Assembly (NCBI GenBank): GCA_963680875.1
Contig: OY804575.1
Location: 102,293,505 to 102,357,504 of the forward strand
From: Bathymodiolus brooksi
Lineage: Eukaryota; Mollusca; Bivalvia; Mytilida; Modiolidae
Direction: 5' to 3'
Length of the DNA: 64,000 nt
The notes beneath the pieces were generated by a model. The model did not search any database. It was not told where the DNA came from and saw only the letters and a list, made by a program, of their open reading frames with translations. Both the position numbers and the translations under genes were made by a program. Position 1 is the stretch's first letter; each line of letters opens with the position of its first letter. Below are positions 10,608 to 23,400 of the stretch, piece by piece.

Positions 10608-12363
10608 CTAACTCAATTCACCCTGCAGGTTGTAACTCTCAATATTTGATTGATTAGAAGTTCATGGACAGTTCAAGAAGTGAAGTAAAGGTACTGATTA
10701 ATTTTACAGGGATTTTATATCAATAAACTTGAAACTACTGAATTTTATGATTTTGGTCAAGATTTGTGTGCAGTCTTATTTGAAAAAAAAATGCAGCCAC
10801 TGCAATACAAAATATCCTTCCAGCAGTCACGAAAGACAACCCCTCTTATCAGACCAGTTTTCAAATGAACCGAGGCAGTAAAATACTACAATAATCAACC
10901 ATTCCCTCGAGAAACCCGCACTCCGTCTTATAAGGCAACCTTTCGTTTCCGAAGGGATGGCTTTATTACAATATTTAGAGGAGGACTACCATTACTGTAC
11001 AACATAATTTCAGCAAATAAAACCTATAATTGGGTTTACCTACATAAATGAACTTCTTACTACAGAAATCAATTTCAGTCTAGATTTAGTATAGTAATCA
11101 CAATCTTATGACACACATTTCAATCACTACAACATTTTGGTATATATCGGTATTAACCCCATTTTGCCACAAATCTTTTTAACAGATGCACTTGCATATA
11201 GTTCTATATACATGTCTAATTAGGCTTAAAAAAAAGGCTGCCAAAGTTATCATCATTGGAGGAAATTAAGTACAGTTTTATTAATCACCGTTTTCCACTA
11301 TATTACTGTAAAGGATCAATATAAAAGAACTGAAGACCGATCATCCATGAATAAACTGTAAGCTGTCAAATGATTCAGATATACCTTGCGGATCATATTA
11401 TAATCAATTCGATCATGTACATTGATCATGTACATCGTATACTTTCACCGCTTTACACCTCTAGAGGGTGTAAATGTCTACCTGGCGGGTGCTCAATTCA
11501 TTTTTAACCGATTACTTATAATGTAATACTTTGTCTGCCAATTAATTTTGTAAACCATTATGTTAATTTAAACCTTATAGCTAAATAATTGCCCTCGAGG
11601 TAACAAAAAATAAAGCCGAAAGTCTTTATACACGTTAGGACGGTCATTAAGGACAGCTTGACATGGGTTATATTAATATTACGTGATCAAGTAAGTGTCT
11701 GGTATTAAACAAGGGGGGCATACGCTCAACAGTCAAGGCTATAAGGTTGAAAAGGTGTAATACAAGTGTTTATTTCTATCTTTTAATATTAAAAAAAATA
11801 ATCATGATGAACGATGTCTGTTAAATGATATATGTCTGGACAGAACACTAATTCAATGTTTCTAAACATAATATCGGACATTTTGATATTCAAATGAAGT
11901 ATACAATTGTAAGTTTCAATTTCTGGACTCGGTTTCATTTTGTTGATTGAACAAAAAAAAAAGAAACAAAATACAAAAACAATTCAACGTTGAGTAAAAT
12001 AACACATAAAATTAGCATTTGCACACCAGGAAATTATTCATAACTGTCTTCTGTAATGAAATCGTACTATATATAGCAAAGACAAAACTGTTCACAGGAA
12101 GATATGACATCTTTTATGTCCATGGTCTTATTAATTATATGATATATAAAACATCTCTAATTGGTGTATTGGTCAGAAAAAAAAGTGACCTTCACTGGAC
12201 GATAAGGCATCCACATCTTCATATTTAAAACTGGCTAGCATGGGAAAAAATATAAAAAACGGATTCAAAAGAAACTGATAGGAGACACATCTGTAGACAG
12301 GGAGGGGGTTTTGGTTTCAGGAGGTTCATTTGAACCCCTTCCCCTTGAAATCCAAGGACTAGG
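10608..12363. other. Unique non-coding sequence
   Basis: No repeat copy is recognised. A G+C-richer patch at about 10800-10970 has no long open frame. The 69-codon frame at 12019-12228 (+) has no supporting signals. A short direct repeat (GATCATGTACAT twice) lies near 11412-11435. Confidence 0.5.
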
Positions 12364-12433
12364 TTGGTTTATGGTGTTTAATGCCACTTTCAACAATATT
12401 TCAGTTATATTGTGACGGTCAGTTCATCAGTCA
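12364..12433 (-). mobile_element. SINE-1 3' tail fragment
   Basis: GTTTAATGCCACTTTCAACA, then ATATTTCAGTTATATTGTG and ACGGTCAGTT, match the inverted 3' portion of SINE-1. It is severely 5' truncated. Confidence 0.85.
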
Positions 12434-12560
12434 AGATTTTGGTTGAATTATGACCATCAAACAAGGCTTTCTGAAACCATAACTATTAAAGTCCGAATTT
12501 TGACCCATGGCGACACAAGAACGTGTCATATTGTGAGCTTATCACACCCTTCTTCCAATA
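12434..12560. repeat. Dispersed repeat R3, copy 1
   Basis: AAGATTTTGGTTGAATTATG, then GAATTTTGACCCATGGCG and ATTGTGAGCTTATCACACCC, share order and wording with 16720-16985 and 17650-17815. The element type is unknown; all three copies are in the same orientation and follow a C/G-rich run. Confidence 0.6.
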
Positions 12561-14520
12561 AATTTACTGGCTGCAAACCCTGGAACAAAATATAATCAAA
12601 CAAATCATTCTGCTAACATTTGATGACAACACTTGTATTATGCATTGAGTCACAGAGACATAATCTAATTATAGTGACTCAATCTTTGAAATGACACTTT
12701 TTTCAAGCCATATTATAGAACCCTTTGAATTAACAGGGGAAAATGAGTTTATTTGGCTTCCTTTGACAAATAAATTCTATCACAGAAATAATAGTTCTTT
12801 AAAGTTGTTTTTTTTAATTTGATTGACTGACAGGAGTAACAAAACAGTGTATGATGTTTGACAAGAATAATATGTTGTCACAATCCTCTCATTCTTTAGC
12901 TTAGGTTACTTCATAACATCACAGAAAGAGGGCAATTGATCCTGTTGGTGAACATTAAGTAAGCAATATATTTCAGCTATATTCATGACCATAACAAGTT
13001 TAACAAATGAGAAAAGCTTTTTTCCTGTTTGATAGTGAAATGCATCATAATTTACATAATAACCATTATGGAAAAGCTTAAAATTTTAAGCTGTCAGGAG
13101 ACAGGTTTTTCATGGTAAAAGATTACAAAACTTAGTCTTGTCAAAGATATAAATTTTTGTTTCCGTCTCCCAGTATGGTTAGGTCTGAAAACTATGTGCT
13201 TAGAAGTGCCCAGGCCTTAAACTTGATCTACAACACTTGAAGGCTAATCATTACACACATATGGGTTCAAAACACACCAAGAAAGTTTACCAGATACCTA
13301 TGTCATTTCAAAACACTAGCTGTCCCAGCTTTCTCTTGCTGTAGTTCAAGATATTGTTAAAACGGCATTAAGCAATTACTGGTATTCATTTACTGTGCTC
13401 ATCGGCAGTTTATATGGGTTTGTGAAGGAACCAAGTAAAATGTGCAGGCTAATAAAGATTATCTTGAGTTATCTCAGTGCTAAATTATAATTAATAGTGC
13501 ATACATGTAAATAAGTAGTTGACCCCCCTCCCCTTCCATGCATACAGGTATTAATTACAGGTGGGTTCATTTCGCAGCTGAGTATAACAATACTAACACT
13601 TGTTTGTTTACCTATCTAGTTTGCCATCAAGAACTGACACTCGAATGTAACAAATGTAACATAAAAAGGTCTATCCAGACATCCAGTGTATCAATTGTCC
13701 CAGACATCAATACATATGTCTGATATATTGTACAATACATAATTGATGTTTTCCGAAATTTTCTATGTCGGAAAACATAAATCATCAGTCGACCTGCTCA
13801 CGATAAAAGCCACTGTTAATTTAACGTTTACGCTCAACAGGAAACCTACAATATCGAGTAATTATATACCTGTATAATATGTTGACCGTGATTAACAAGG
13901 GATTTACCCATGGGTGTACGATATTGTTTTTAATAGTGTTATCTGGTCCAATTACCAGGTGAATAGGAAAGTTTATCAAAAGACATAAGAAGGCGGACAT
14001 AATAATAGGGTGTGTTTTGTTTACTGACATTGCATAATTAGAACACTTACAGGTACCCTGCACTTACTAACAAGGATTTTATCCTCTAAGGCAATGACTC
14101 TACAGTTTCAAAAGCAGTTACAATAATATTTTGCCTGTAAGAGTTTGTGAAAATTATCTACATTTAATAGTTTTCAAGGTTTAGATATGAAAGAGAATGT
14201 ATAATGGAGTAAGTCGTAATAAATAAATATAAGTATACCAGGTATCAAAACAAAACGTCTCCTGATGTCAATTACTGGCACATGTCATAGATCTGGTACT
14301 ATTAGGGGTTGTCAACCCCCCCTTTTTTTTCTAGTAAACAAGACTTCAAGCTTATTAAACTCTGTCTCTAAACTGTGGTAGGAAATTCATTTCACTATTT
14401 ACACTTAAAAAGTTATAAGAAATCTAAAATAAACAAATAGCAATCATAAATTCACTCAATACTGTACCTCAACCTTAACCTGGAAATTGACCATGAGAAT
14501 AGACTGAGATCCGAACTGTC
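12561..14520. other. Unique non-coding sequence
   Basis: AT-rich sequence with no repeat or exon supported. Frames at 13538-13723 (+) and 13821-14063 (-) are short and featureless. Confidence 0.5.
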
Positions 14521-15060
14521 AGACAAACCAGATGACTTCAATTTGCCAATTGTCTACCCTTTCTGAGCACTTGAGTTCATCTCACATCAGACAAACCAGA
14601 TGACTTCAATTTGCCAACTGTCTACCCTTTCTGAGCACTTGAGTTCATCTCACATCAGACAAACGATATGACTTCAATTTGCCAACTGTCTACCCTTTCT
14701 GAGCACTTGACTTCATCTCACATCAGACAAACGAGATGACTTCAATTTGCCAACTGTCTACCCTTTCTGAGCACTTAGAGTTCATCTCACATCAGACAAA
14801 CGAGATGACTTCAATTTGCCAACTGTCTACCCTTTCTGAGAACTTGAGTTCATCTCACATCAGACAAACGAGATGACTTCAATTTGCCAACTGTCTACCC
14901 TTTCTGAGAACTTGAGTTCATCCCACATCAGACAAACGAGATGACTTCAATTTTCCAACTGTCTACCCTTTCTAAGAACTTGAGTTCATCCCACATCAGA
15001 CAAACGAGAGGTCTTCAATTTGCCAACTGTCTACCCTTTCTGAGAACTTGAGTTCATCCC
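14521..15060. repeat. 68-bp tandem repeat, 8 copies
   Basis: Units start at 14521, 14589, 14657, 14725, 14794, 14862, 14930 and 14998. Each carries AGATGACTTCAATTTGCCAA followed by CTGTCTACCCTTTCTGAG and TTGAGTTCATC. The fourth unit has a 1-bp insertion. Late units share GAGAACTTG and TCATCCCA variants, showing direction in the expansion. Confidence 0.95.
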
Positions 15061-15257
15061 CACTTTTTGTGTTTGTTCCCTTTTTATTTTTTGACCATAT
15101 GTTTGACTTTCTACATAGATTGATGATTTTTTTGTAGCTTCGGTTTTTCATCTTTTCCTGTGCGTTTTCAGAAGGAGGAATAGTACCCTATTTCTGTTTG
15201 TAGTTTGTTAAATAAGGTACAAAATTACAAATAGAGGTAATGAGGTACAAAATTATA

Positions 15258-15502
15258 GGGGGCCGCCGTGGCCGTGATCGTATGGTAGTTGGATTTACAA
15301 CTACCTATGCAATCAGTGCCTATCACCACTGATGTTGTGAGTTCGAATCTCGATCAGGACGAGGTGTACAACATTATGTGATAAAGTTTGTCAGTGACTA
15401 GCGACAGGTTGGTGGTTTTTCCTCCACCAATAAAACTTACCGCCACGATATAACTGAAATATTGTTGAAAGTGGCATTAAACACCATCAAACAAACAAAC
15501 AA
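15258..15502 (+). mobile_element. SINE-1, full-length copy
   Basis: The tRNA-like head begins GGGGCCGCCGTGGCCGTGAT (box-A-like). Box B GTTCGAATCTC is at 15341. The body contains ATAAAGTTTGTCAGTGACTA, and the tail reads CGATATAACTGAAATATTG then AAAGTGGCATTAAACACC, ending in (CAAA)n. An 11-bp target duplication ACAAAATTATA flanks it at 15247-15257 and 15503-15513. At 245 bp it is the best reference copy in the window. Confidence 0.9.
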
Positions 15503-15513
15503 ACAAAATTATA

Positions 15514-16660
15514 AACAGAGGTAATTTGCTTGTCTTTCTCTAAATACTGAATTGTGGGAAGACAAAACAAAAAATAAGGACATATAACATGTTCATCTGC
15601 ATTGACGCACATTTCAGAAAACCTAATTTTTCATCTAGGTTCATTCATCTTGTCCTAATTAAAGACTTTTTAATACTATTTTCAGGACATTTCCTTAATG
15701 CTATTTCAATATCAAAAGAAAAAAAAATCTATTTTCAGAAATATCTATATTAGTTTATATTTGTAATACCGGTACATAATTGAAAATTCAGGTGGAAAAT
15801 AATTGGTTAATGTCGAATTTTGTGTTCAAATTTGTAAAATGATCCTCCAATTTCCGTTTTTTTCTTCTTTCTTTTAGAAACCAGAGCTTATTCCTTTATT
15901 AGAATCACAAAAAACATCCCCTCGAATGAATCAATGTAGGTTTAAAACATACATTAAGGAATGTATATACATACATACAAGTCAACGATTTATTTATATC
16001 TCATCAGTAGGTTTAGCTGATTAAATGTTACATCACCTTAAACATTGATCTACAGTAATTACCATGTACTACTTTTTCCCGAAAATAATCAAAAAATAAG
16101 GTAATTAGGTAATTACGATTTCACATCTACAAACATGTGATCAAGGTTTATTATATGATACTGTAGATACACAAGAACTTGTTACACTATTGATAATCTC
16201 TTGTCAGTACTTTTAATTAATTGTACTTTATTTGTATATTTGACCTGTGTCACTAACATATGGAACATTAACAGTCTTCATGTTAACCCACTTGCCCGAA
16301 GACCAGATTCGGTACTAGTGAAAATTATAGAAGAATTTGTTTGAATAAATATAATTTTTTTTCTAAATTTGGCTTTCGGGCAAGTAGATGAAAAAAAATT
16401 AAGCCAAACTTGTGAAAGACTGCATTAAAAAAATTCCCATCTACAGTGTAATTCCATTTTGACCTTTTAGATCCTTTATTATTTTTTTGATAAGCCAATG
16501 CTGTTAATTTAAATGATCACTTTTCAAAAATATTTTAATTACCGTATATCTTGGTGATTTTCAAAATGTTTCACTGTTTGTGTCAGTAAGGGTAGAAACC
16601 CCTTTAAATTATCATTAGTTACTGCTACATCTCAATATAAGAGGTTTACACACCCATAGG
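15514..16660. other. Unique AT-rich non-coding sequence
   Basis: No exon or repeat copy is seen. A short inverted pair (ACTTGCCCGAA near 16290, TTCGGGCAAGT near 16375) is too small to classify. Confidence 0.5.
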
Positions 16661-16985
16661 CAGTGTGGTGGGGATGAGGTGAAGTGAGGGGGTGTACCTT
16701 GAAAATCAAGAAAGACTATTCAAGTCAAGATTTTGGTTGAATTGTGACTATCAAAATCAGGATTTCAGGTGATTTCAGTTGAATTGTGACTATCAAAATC
16801 AGGATTTCAGGATTTTGGTTGAATTGTGACTATCAAAATCAGGATTTCAGGATTTTGGTTGAATTGTGACTATCAAAATCAGGATTTCAGGTGAACTATG
16901 ACTATTAACATTCTAATTTTGACTCCGGCCGCAAGACCATGTTGCATCGAAAGTTTATCAACCCCTTTGAAAAATCTTGACTACG
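16661..16985. repeat. Dispersed repeat R3, copy 2, with 40-bp sub-array
   Basis: Within R3 the motif GGTTGAATTGTGACTATCAA is repeated at steps of 42, 40 and 40 bp (16729-16900), so a segment of the repeat has locally expanded. It continues into CTAATTTTGACTCCGGCCGC and CATGTTGCATCG, shared with the other copies. Confidence 0.7.
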
Positions 16986-17649
16986 AACCTTGGTTCATGA
17001 TATATTTTCTCCTTAATTTAAATTTGCTTAATAAATGTTTATTCTTTTTTTGGCTGTTATTACAACAACAGTAGGGGTCAAATATGTGATACATTGATTT
17101 AATGATAAAAGTGTATCTCCTCATCTTCTTCAAGGTTAAACACTAGAGTTCTAAATGCATAAAATTAAAAGGCGTAGTTTAAAAAAAATCCATTATCAAC
17201 CCAATGTTATATCAATAAAAGTGAAGCCAATGACCACAATATATATCTCTAAATATAACCGGACAGTTTTTGTACAATAGATCAATAACCCTACATTAAA
17301 TCAATTTTAGTATGTTCTAAAGATATGGCCAATTCCTCCAGGTTAGAGTACAGCATATTGATATTTTTGAGATCTTGAATGATTAGGTATGAAGTGCTTC
17401 ACTAGAGAATAAAAGGGATATTATCAATAAGTACTTGTCAGGACTCAGGACACAGCTCCCCATCATTTTCATCAAATTGACAAATTACATGCTTTATATG
17501 TTGACCATGTTCCTACTACAGGGGATAATTTGTAAGAAGAATATTCTCTATAAATGGAAGAAAATCCCTCCAAATAATATTTTCTTGAAGACAAAAATCA
17601 GAAATCAATTTACTTTTTTGTACTAAAAAAAGTCTCAAATTGGATGACC
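16986..17649. other. Unique non-coding sequence
   Basis: AT-rich sequence. A 63-codon frame at 17435-17626 has no supporting context. Confidence 0.5.
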
Positions 17650-17815
17650 CCCACCCCCCTGAAAACCCAGAATGACTATTAAAATCAAGGATTTTGTTGA
17701 ATTATGACTATTAAATTGAAGAATTTGTGTAAAATTATGACCATTAAAGCCTAGATTTTGACTGCTGCCTGCCAGACCGTGCTGCTTCGCAAGTTAATAA
17801 CATCCCCACCCCATC
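17650..17815. repeat. Dispersed repeat R3, copy 3
   Basis: AATGACTATTAAAATCAAGG, then GTTGAATTATGACTATTAAA, TAGATTTTGACTGCTGCC and GACCGTGCTGCTTCGCAAG, parallel copies 1 and 2. Confidence 0.6.
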
Positions 17816-18107
17816 CTTACTCAAGGGCCTGATTGTTGAACATTGTGTTAATACATGTAACCCTTACCAAATACATCTATTACTGTATTGAATCAAAGAA
17901 ATTTCAGCCTCTTTTTGTTTCAATTTCATTGCATTTAAAGGCCTCTTGAACATTTGCACTTCTTTCTCCCCCGTTGTCAGTGACCCCAATAATTTATTGT
18001 AATCTGTTTTATTTTCACCTAGTAACAATACATTAGCAAAAGAAACAAGATGCATTCAACTTTTTAATTCAATATAAAATAATATTAAAATACTGTCAAT
18101 AAAACAA

Positions 18108-18250
18108 AACAGAAAAATAATTGTATATTGTTGAAAGTGACATTAACACCATAAACGTAACCCACCTCAACAGAAAAAATATTTTTTATATTGTTGAAAG
18201 TGGCGTTAAACACCATAAACCAAACCAATCCAATCTACAACAGAAAAATA
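18108..18250 (+). mobile_element. Duplicated SINE-1 tail stubs
   Basis: Two SINE-1 3' ends (TATATTGTTGAAAGTG then ...TTAACACCATAAAC, at 18124-18160 and 18188-18235) alternate with three copies of AACAGAAAAATA or near variants (18108, 18169, 18239). The arrangement fits a 5'-truncated SINE with its target duplication that then duplicated in tandem. Confidence 0.7.
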
Positions 18251-18499
18251 AAGAGGAAGATCAATCGTGTAAGAGAATGATAATGATTGTTGCTGTGTAT
18301 GACACAGATAAATTCCTGATATATATTAAGGCTACGAATCCAGTCATATAAACTCTGTGTGCACTCTGAATGCTCCCAATTAATCCTAATCCATACAAAT
18401 GTTGTATTGGAAAAACTTTTTGATGTATCAGGACTGCTCTTCGGTACATGTAATTCCTTATTTCTAGTACAAAAAGAAAAATAATTGAATAATAAAAAT

Positions 18500-18664
18500 C
18501 TATTTTTCCGAACCCGGGAGATAAATGCCATCAGTTTGTTTGTAGCTATTCATCTTGTGTGACAATTTAGTTTGCCTCAGCAGCCACATTTCGATATCTT
18601 CGGAAAATCTTTCCATTTTCTCTCCACGGTGGTTTTGATCAATATGTTTGCCTGGCGAACCATC
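18500..18664 (-). CDS. Possible 3'-terminal exon, unknown gene
   Basis: On the minus strand a frame ending at TAG (18500-18502) reads about 54 hydrophilic residues including GEKMERFSEDIEMWLLRQTK and a C-terminal LPGSEK. Codon usage and G+C differ from the AT-rich flanks. Upstream lies a consensus-like branch site (TACTAACTGAC) with AG dinucleotides at 18665-18666 and 18652-18653; the first is rather close to the branch site. Upstream of that the frame becomes hydrophobic and lysine/tyrosine-rich and looks intronic. No family is recognised and no neighbouring exon was located. Confidence 0.3.
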   Translation of the reverse strand, partial: DGSPGKHIDQNHRGEKMERFSEDIEMWLLRQTKLSHKMNSYKQTDGIYLPGSEK

Positions 18665-18814
18665 CTTGATGTCAGTTAGTAGTAATGATATTGAACCAGT
18701 TTGACATAAGAAAACATACAAAACAAATTTGTTTTCATTTCCGTATTTTTTATATTTTTTATATGGATTTGAAAAACATGTTGACAATACATGTACCCAT
18801 GTAGATTGATACAA

Positions 18815-20481
18815 TATTCAGTGTATTTAGTGATCTATAAAATGTGTGGTATTATTTTCCTGCACTTGGTGACTTATTACTATTATTTATATAACAACAC
18901 TCCTTGTAAATAAGTGAGAGATACAAATTGAGTAACATATTACCTTCACCCTTATAATATACAATAAACATGTAATTTAGTACACAGAACAATTAAAGTG
19001 TGATTACATGCTCGTTTCTTTCACTGAAATGTAACATGTAAACATGCGAAAATCTGAATACATTGATCGCTTTTTTCTTTGGTTATTTATCGTAATCCCC
19101 AAATTCCCCACTGAACTGTAAAACAGCGAAACTTATTGGAAAAGTAACTAGTGCAGTGTTAATATGATTTTCTGTTCAAAGTGAAAAGTTTTTTTAAGAC
19201 ATCTTCTATAAGGTGTTCCGAGGGCAATACAAGTAACTAACCTCTTTTCATCTAAATATAGATCTACTTTTTAGTATATCTAGATCAATGGTAACAATTT
19301 TCATTTAAAAAGGTATCAAAAGTTGAAAAATGTTCAAAGCATACTAAATTATTGAAATTGACAATTTAATCTCTGATCCACTTAGTACATGAATAATAAC
19401 AATTCTTAGCAGTTTACGATTTTATTGTGACGACACCTGCCAGTGTGGTTTTGGTAAATGAACAACAATAAAAATACCCTTTTTTCTTTAAATGTTAATA
19501 ATAAATTCCAAATTTGAATAAATTTTACAGTTATGTTCGACTATGAAACAGGAGGGGTTTAATCCCGGTCGTTTTTTTTTTTAAAAAGAAGGTCTCGGTG
19601 CAATATTTCAAATGTCTTAAATTACCAATATATAGTACTTTTATATAACAAATAGCATTAAGTTCTATAAATAAAAATAAATCAGACACAAAAAGAATAT
19701 ATATTTACGGAACAGTTGGCAATTTACATCATTATCGTCATTTAAATCCCAAGGTCAAAGGTCAGGACATTTACGGACACTTTAAAACCATGATATATAA
19801 TATCTTTCCCGTCTAATGCTTTCAATATTTTTTAGCTAACAAAAACAATCATAAAAATCAAAAGCATTTCAAAGTATACAGAAAAAAAAAGAAAACTTAA
19901 AAAAACAACAACATTGATTGATTGGTTGGTGTTTAACGCCAACTTTAGTGGCATGTCTGGTAAATCAGAAAACGTGTTATGTGATAATCAATACTTTTCA
20001 TCTAGCAATATACTGACATAATTTCATAATCATGTATGCTTAGAAAATTGGAGATTCACTTAATAATCCATAGTTAGAAATTTGATCTTCTTTAGGGTGT
20101 ATTTATCTCTGCCCTAATTATATAAATACAAATAATCTTTCTAAAAACACCTGCAATTATTTATCCTAAAGACAAAATTAATCAACAAATACTGTATACA
20201 AAAATTGTCTCTTTAATTTTTTTTAATTATTTATTTAAAGCTACCCCTGTCAGTTAATGATACATAAGTATAAAAGAAGACAGTTATAAATGTCTATCTA
20301 TACAGGATGTTTATTTACATGTAAATTGCACCAAATTACAGTGTTTATGTAAGTAATTGTAAATTATCATCCAGGCATGAGCAAAACATTAGGCCAAGAA
20401 AACAGAATCATTTTCTAAGTTTTGTTATTTCTAGTATTTTACAATAGAAAGCTAGTAATGTATTTGTACAGTCAACACTGC
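18815..20481. other. Unique AT-rich non-coding sequence
   Basis: Very AT-rich. A short SINE-1 tail trace (GGTGTTTAACGCCAACTTT) is at about 19929-19947; nothing else is recognised. Confidence 0.5.
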
Positions 20482-23400
20482 CTTAAAGACCACCTGTATT
20501 AAGTAAAACCTGTCTTAAAGACCACCTGTATTAAGTAAAACCTGTCTTAAAGACCACCTGTATTAAGCAAAAACCTGCCTTAAAGGTCATCTGTATTAAG
20601 CAAAAACCTGCTTAAAAGACCACATCTATTGAATAAAAACCTGCCTTAAAGACCACATGTATTGAACAATACCTGTCTTAAAGACCACATGTATTGAGTA
20701 AAACCTGTCTTAAAGACCACATGTATTAAGTAAAACCTGTCTTAAAGACCACATGTATTGAATAAAACCTGTCTTAAAGACCACATGTATTGAGCAATAC
20801 CTGTCTTAAAGACCACATGTATTGAGCAATACCTGTCTTAAAGACCACATGTATTAAGTAAAACCTGTCTTAAAGACCACATGTATTGAGTAAAACCTGT
20901 CTTAAAGACCACATGTATTGAGTAAAACCTGTCTTAAAGAACACATGTATTGAGTAAAACCTGTCTTAAAGAACACATGTATTGAGTAAAACCTGTCTTA
21001 AAGACCACATGTATTGAGCAATACCTGTCTTAAAGACCACATGTATTGAGCAATACCTGTCTTAAAGACCACATGTATTAAGTAAAACCTGTCTTAAAGA
21101 CCACATGTATTGAGTAAAACCTGTCTTAAAGACCACATGTATTGAGCAATACCTGTCTTAAAGACCGCATGTATTAAGTAAAACCTGTCTTAAAGACCAC
21201 ATGTATTGAGCAATACCTGTCTTAAAGACCACATGTATTAAGTAAAACCTGTCTTAAAGACCACATGTATTGAGTAAAACCTGTCTTAAAGACCACATGT
21301 ATTGAGTAAAACCTGTCTTAAAGACCACATGTATTAAGTAAAACCTGTCTTAAAGACCACATGTATTGAGTAAAACCTGTCTTAAAGACCACATGTATTG
21401 AGCAATACCTGTCTTAAAGACCACATGTATTGAGCAATACCTGTCTTAAAGACCACATGTATTGAGCAATACCTGTCTTAAAGACCACATGTATTAAGTA
21501 AAACCTGTCTTAAAGACCACATGTATTGAGTAAAACCTGTCTTAAAGACCACATCTATTGAGTAAAACCTGTCTTAAAGACCACATGTATTGAGTAAAAC
21601 CTGTCTTAAAGACCACATGTATTGAGTAAAACCTGTCTTAAAGACCACATGTATTGAGCAATACCTGTCTTAAAGACCACATGTATTGAGCAATACCTGT
21701 CTTAAAGACCACATGTATTGAGCAATACCTGTCTTAAAGACCACATGTATTAAGTAAAACCTGTCTTAAAGACCACATGTATTGAGCAATACCTGTCTTA
21801 GAGACCACATGTATTGAGCAACACCTGTCTTAAAGACCACATGTATTGAGCAATACCTGTCTTAAAGACCACATGTATTAAGTAAAACCTGTCTTAAAGA
21901 CCACATGTATTGAGCAATACCTGTCTTAAAGACCACATGTATTAAGTAAAACCTGTCTTAAAGACCACATGTATTGAGTAAAACCTGTCTTAAAGACCAC
22001 ATGTATTGAGCAATACCTGTCTTAAAGACCACATGTCTTGAGCAATACCTGTCTTAAAGACCACATGTATTAAGTAAAACCTGTCTTAAAGACCACATGT
22101 ATTGAGCAATACCTGTCTTAAAGACCACATGTATTGAGCAATACCTGTCTTAAAAACCACATGTATTGAGCAATACCTGTCTTAAAGACCACATGTATTA
22201 AGTAAAACCTGTCTTAAAGACCACATGTATTGAGTAAAACCTGTCTTAAAGACCACATGTATTAAGTAAAACCTGTCTTAAAGACCAAATGTATTGAGCA
22301 ATACCTGTCTTAAAGACCACATGTATTGAGCAATACCTGTCTTAAAGACCACATGTATTGAGCAATACCTGTCTTAAAGACCACATGTATTAAGTAAAAC
22401 CTGTCTTAAAGACCACATGTATTGAGCAATACCTGTCTTAAAGACCACATGTATTAAGTAAAACCTGTCTTAAAGACCACATGTATTGAGTAAAACCTGT
22501 CTTAAAGACCACATGTATTGAGCAATACCTGTCTTAAAGACCACATGTCTTGAGCAATACCTGTCTTAAAGACCACATGTATTAAGTAAAACCTGTCTTA
22601 AAGACCACATGTATTGAGCAATACCTGTCTTAAAGACCACATGTATTGAGCAATACCTGTCTTAAAAACCACATGTATTGAGCAATACCTGTCTTAAAGA
22701 CCACATGTATTAAGTAAAACCTGTCTTAAAGACCACATGTATTGAGCAATACCTGTCTTAAAGACCACATGTATTAAGTAAAACCTGTCTTAAAGACCAC
22801 ATGTATTGAGCAAAACCTGTCTTAAAGACCACATGTATTAAGTAAAACCTGTCTTAAAGACCAAATGTATTGAGCAATACCTGTCTTAAAGACCACATGT
22901 ATTGAGCAATACCTGTCTTAAAGACCACATGTATTGAGCAATACCTGTCTTAAAGACCACATGTATTAAGTAAAACCTGTCTTAAAGACCACATGTATTG
23001 AGCAATACCAGTCTTAAAGACCACATGTATTAAGTAAAACCTGTCTTAAAGACCACATGTATTGAGTAAAACCTGTCTTAAAGACCACATGTATTGAGCA
23101 ATACCTGTCTTAAAGACCACATGTATTGAGCAATACCTGTCTTAAAAACCACATGTATTGAGCAATACCTGTCTTAAAGACCACATGTATTAAGTAAAAC
23201 CTGTCTTAAAGACCACATGTATTGAGCAATACCTGTCTTAAAGACCACATGTATTAAGTAAAACCTGTCTTAAAGACCACATGTATTGAGTAAAACCTGT
23301 CTTAAAGACCACATGTATTGAGCAATACCTGTCTTAAAGACCACATGTCTTGAGCAATACCTGTCTTAAAGACCACATGTATTAAGTAAAACCTGTCTTA

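Noticed and set aside
15258..15340. Functional tRNA at the SINE-1 head
   Set aside because: No cloverleaf closes, and the sequence continues into SINE body and tail with a target duplication.
16290..16385. Inverted pair ACTTGCCCGAA / TTCGGGCAAGT as transposon ends
   Set aside because: Eleven-bp arms at 75-bp spacing with no duplication could occur by chance.
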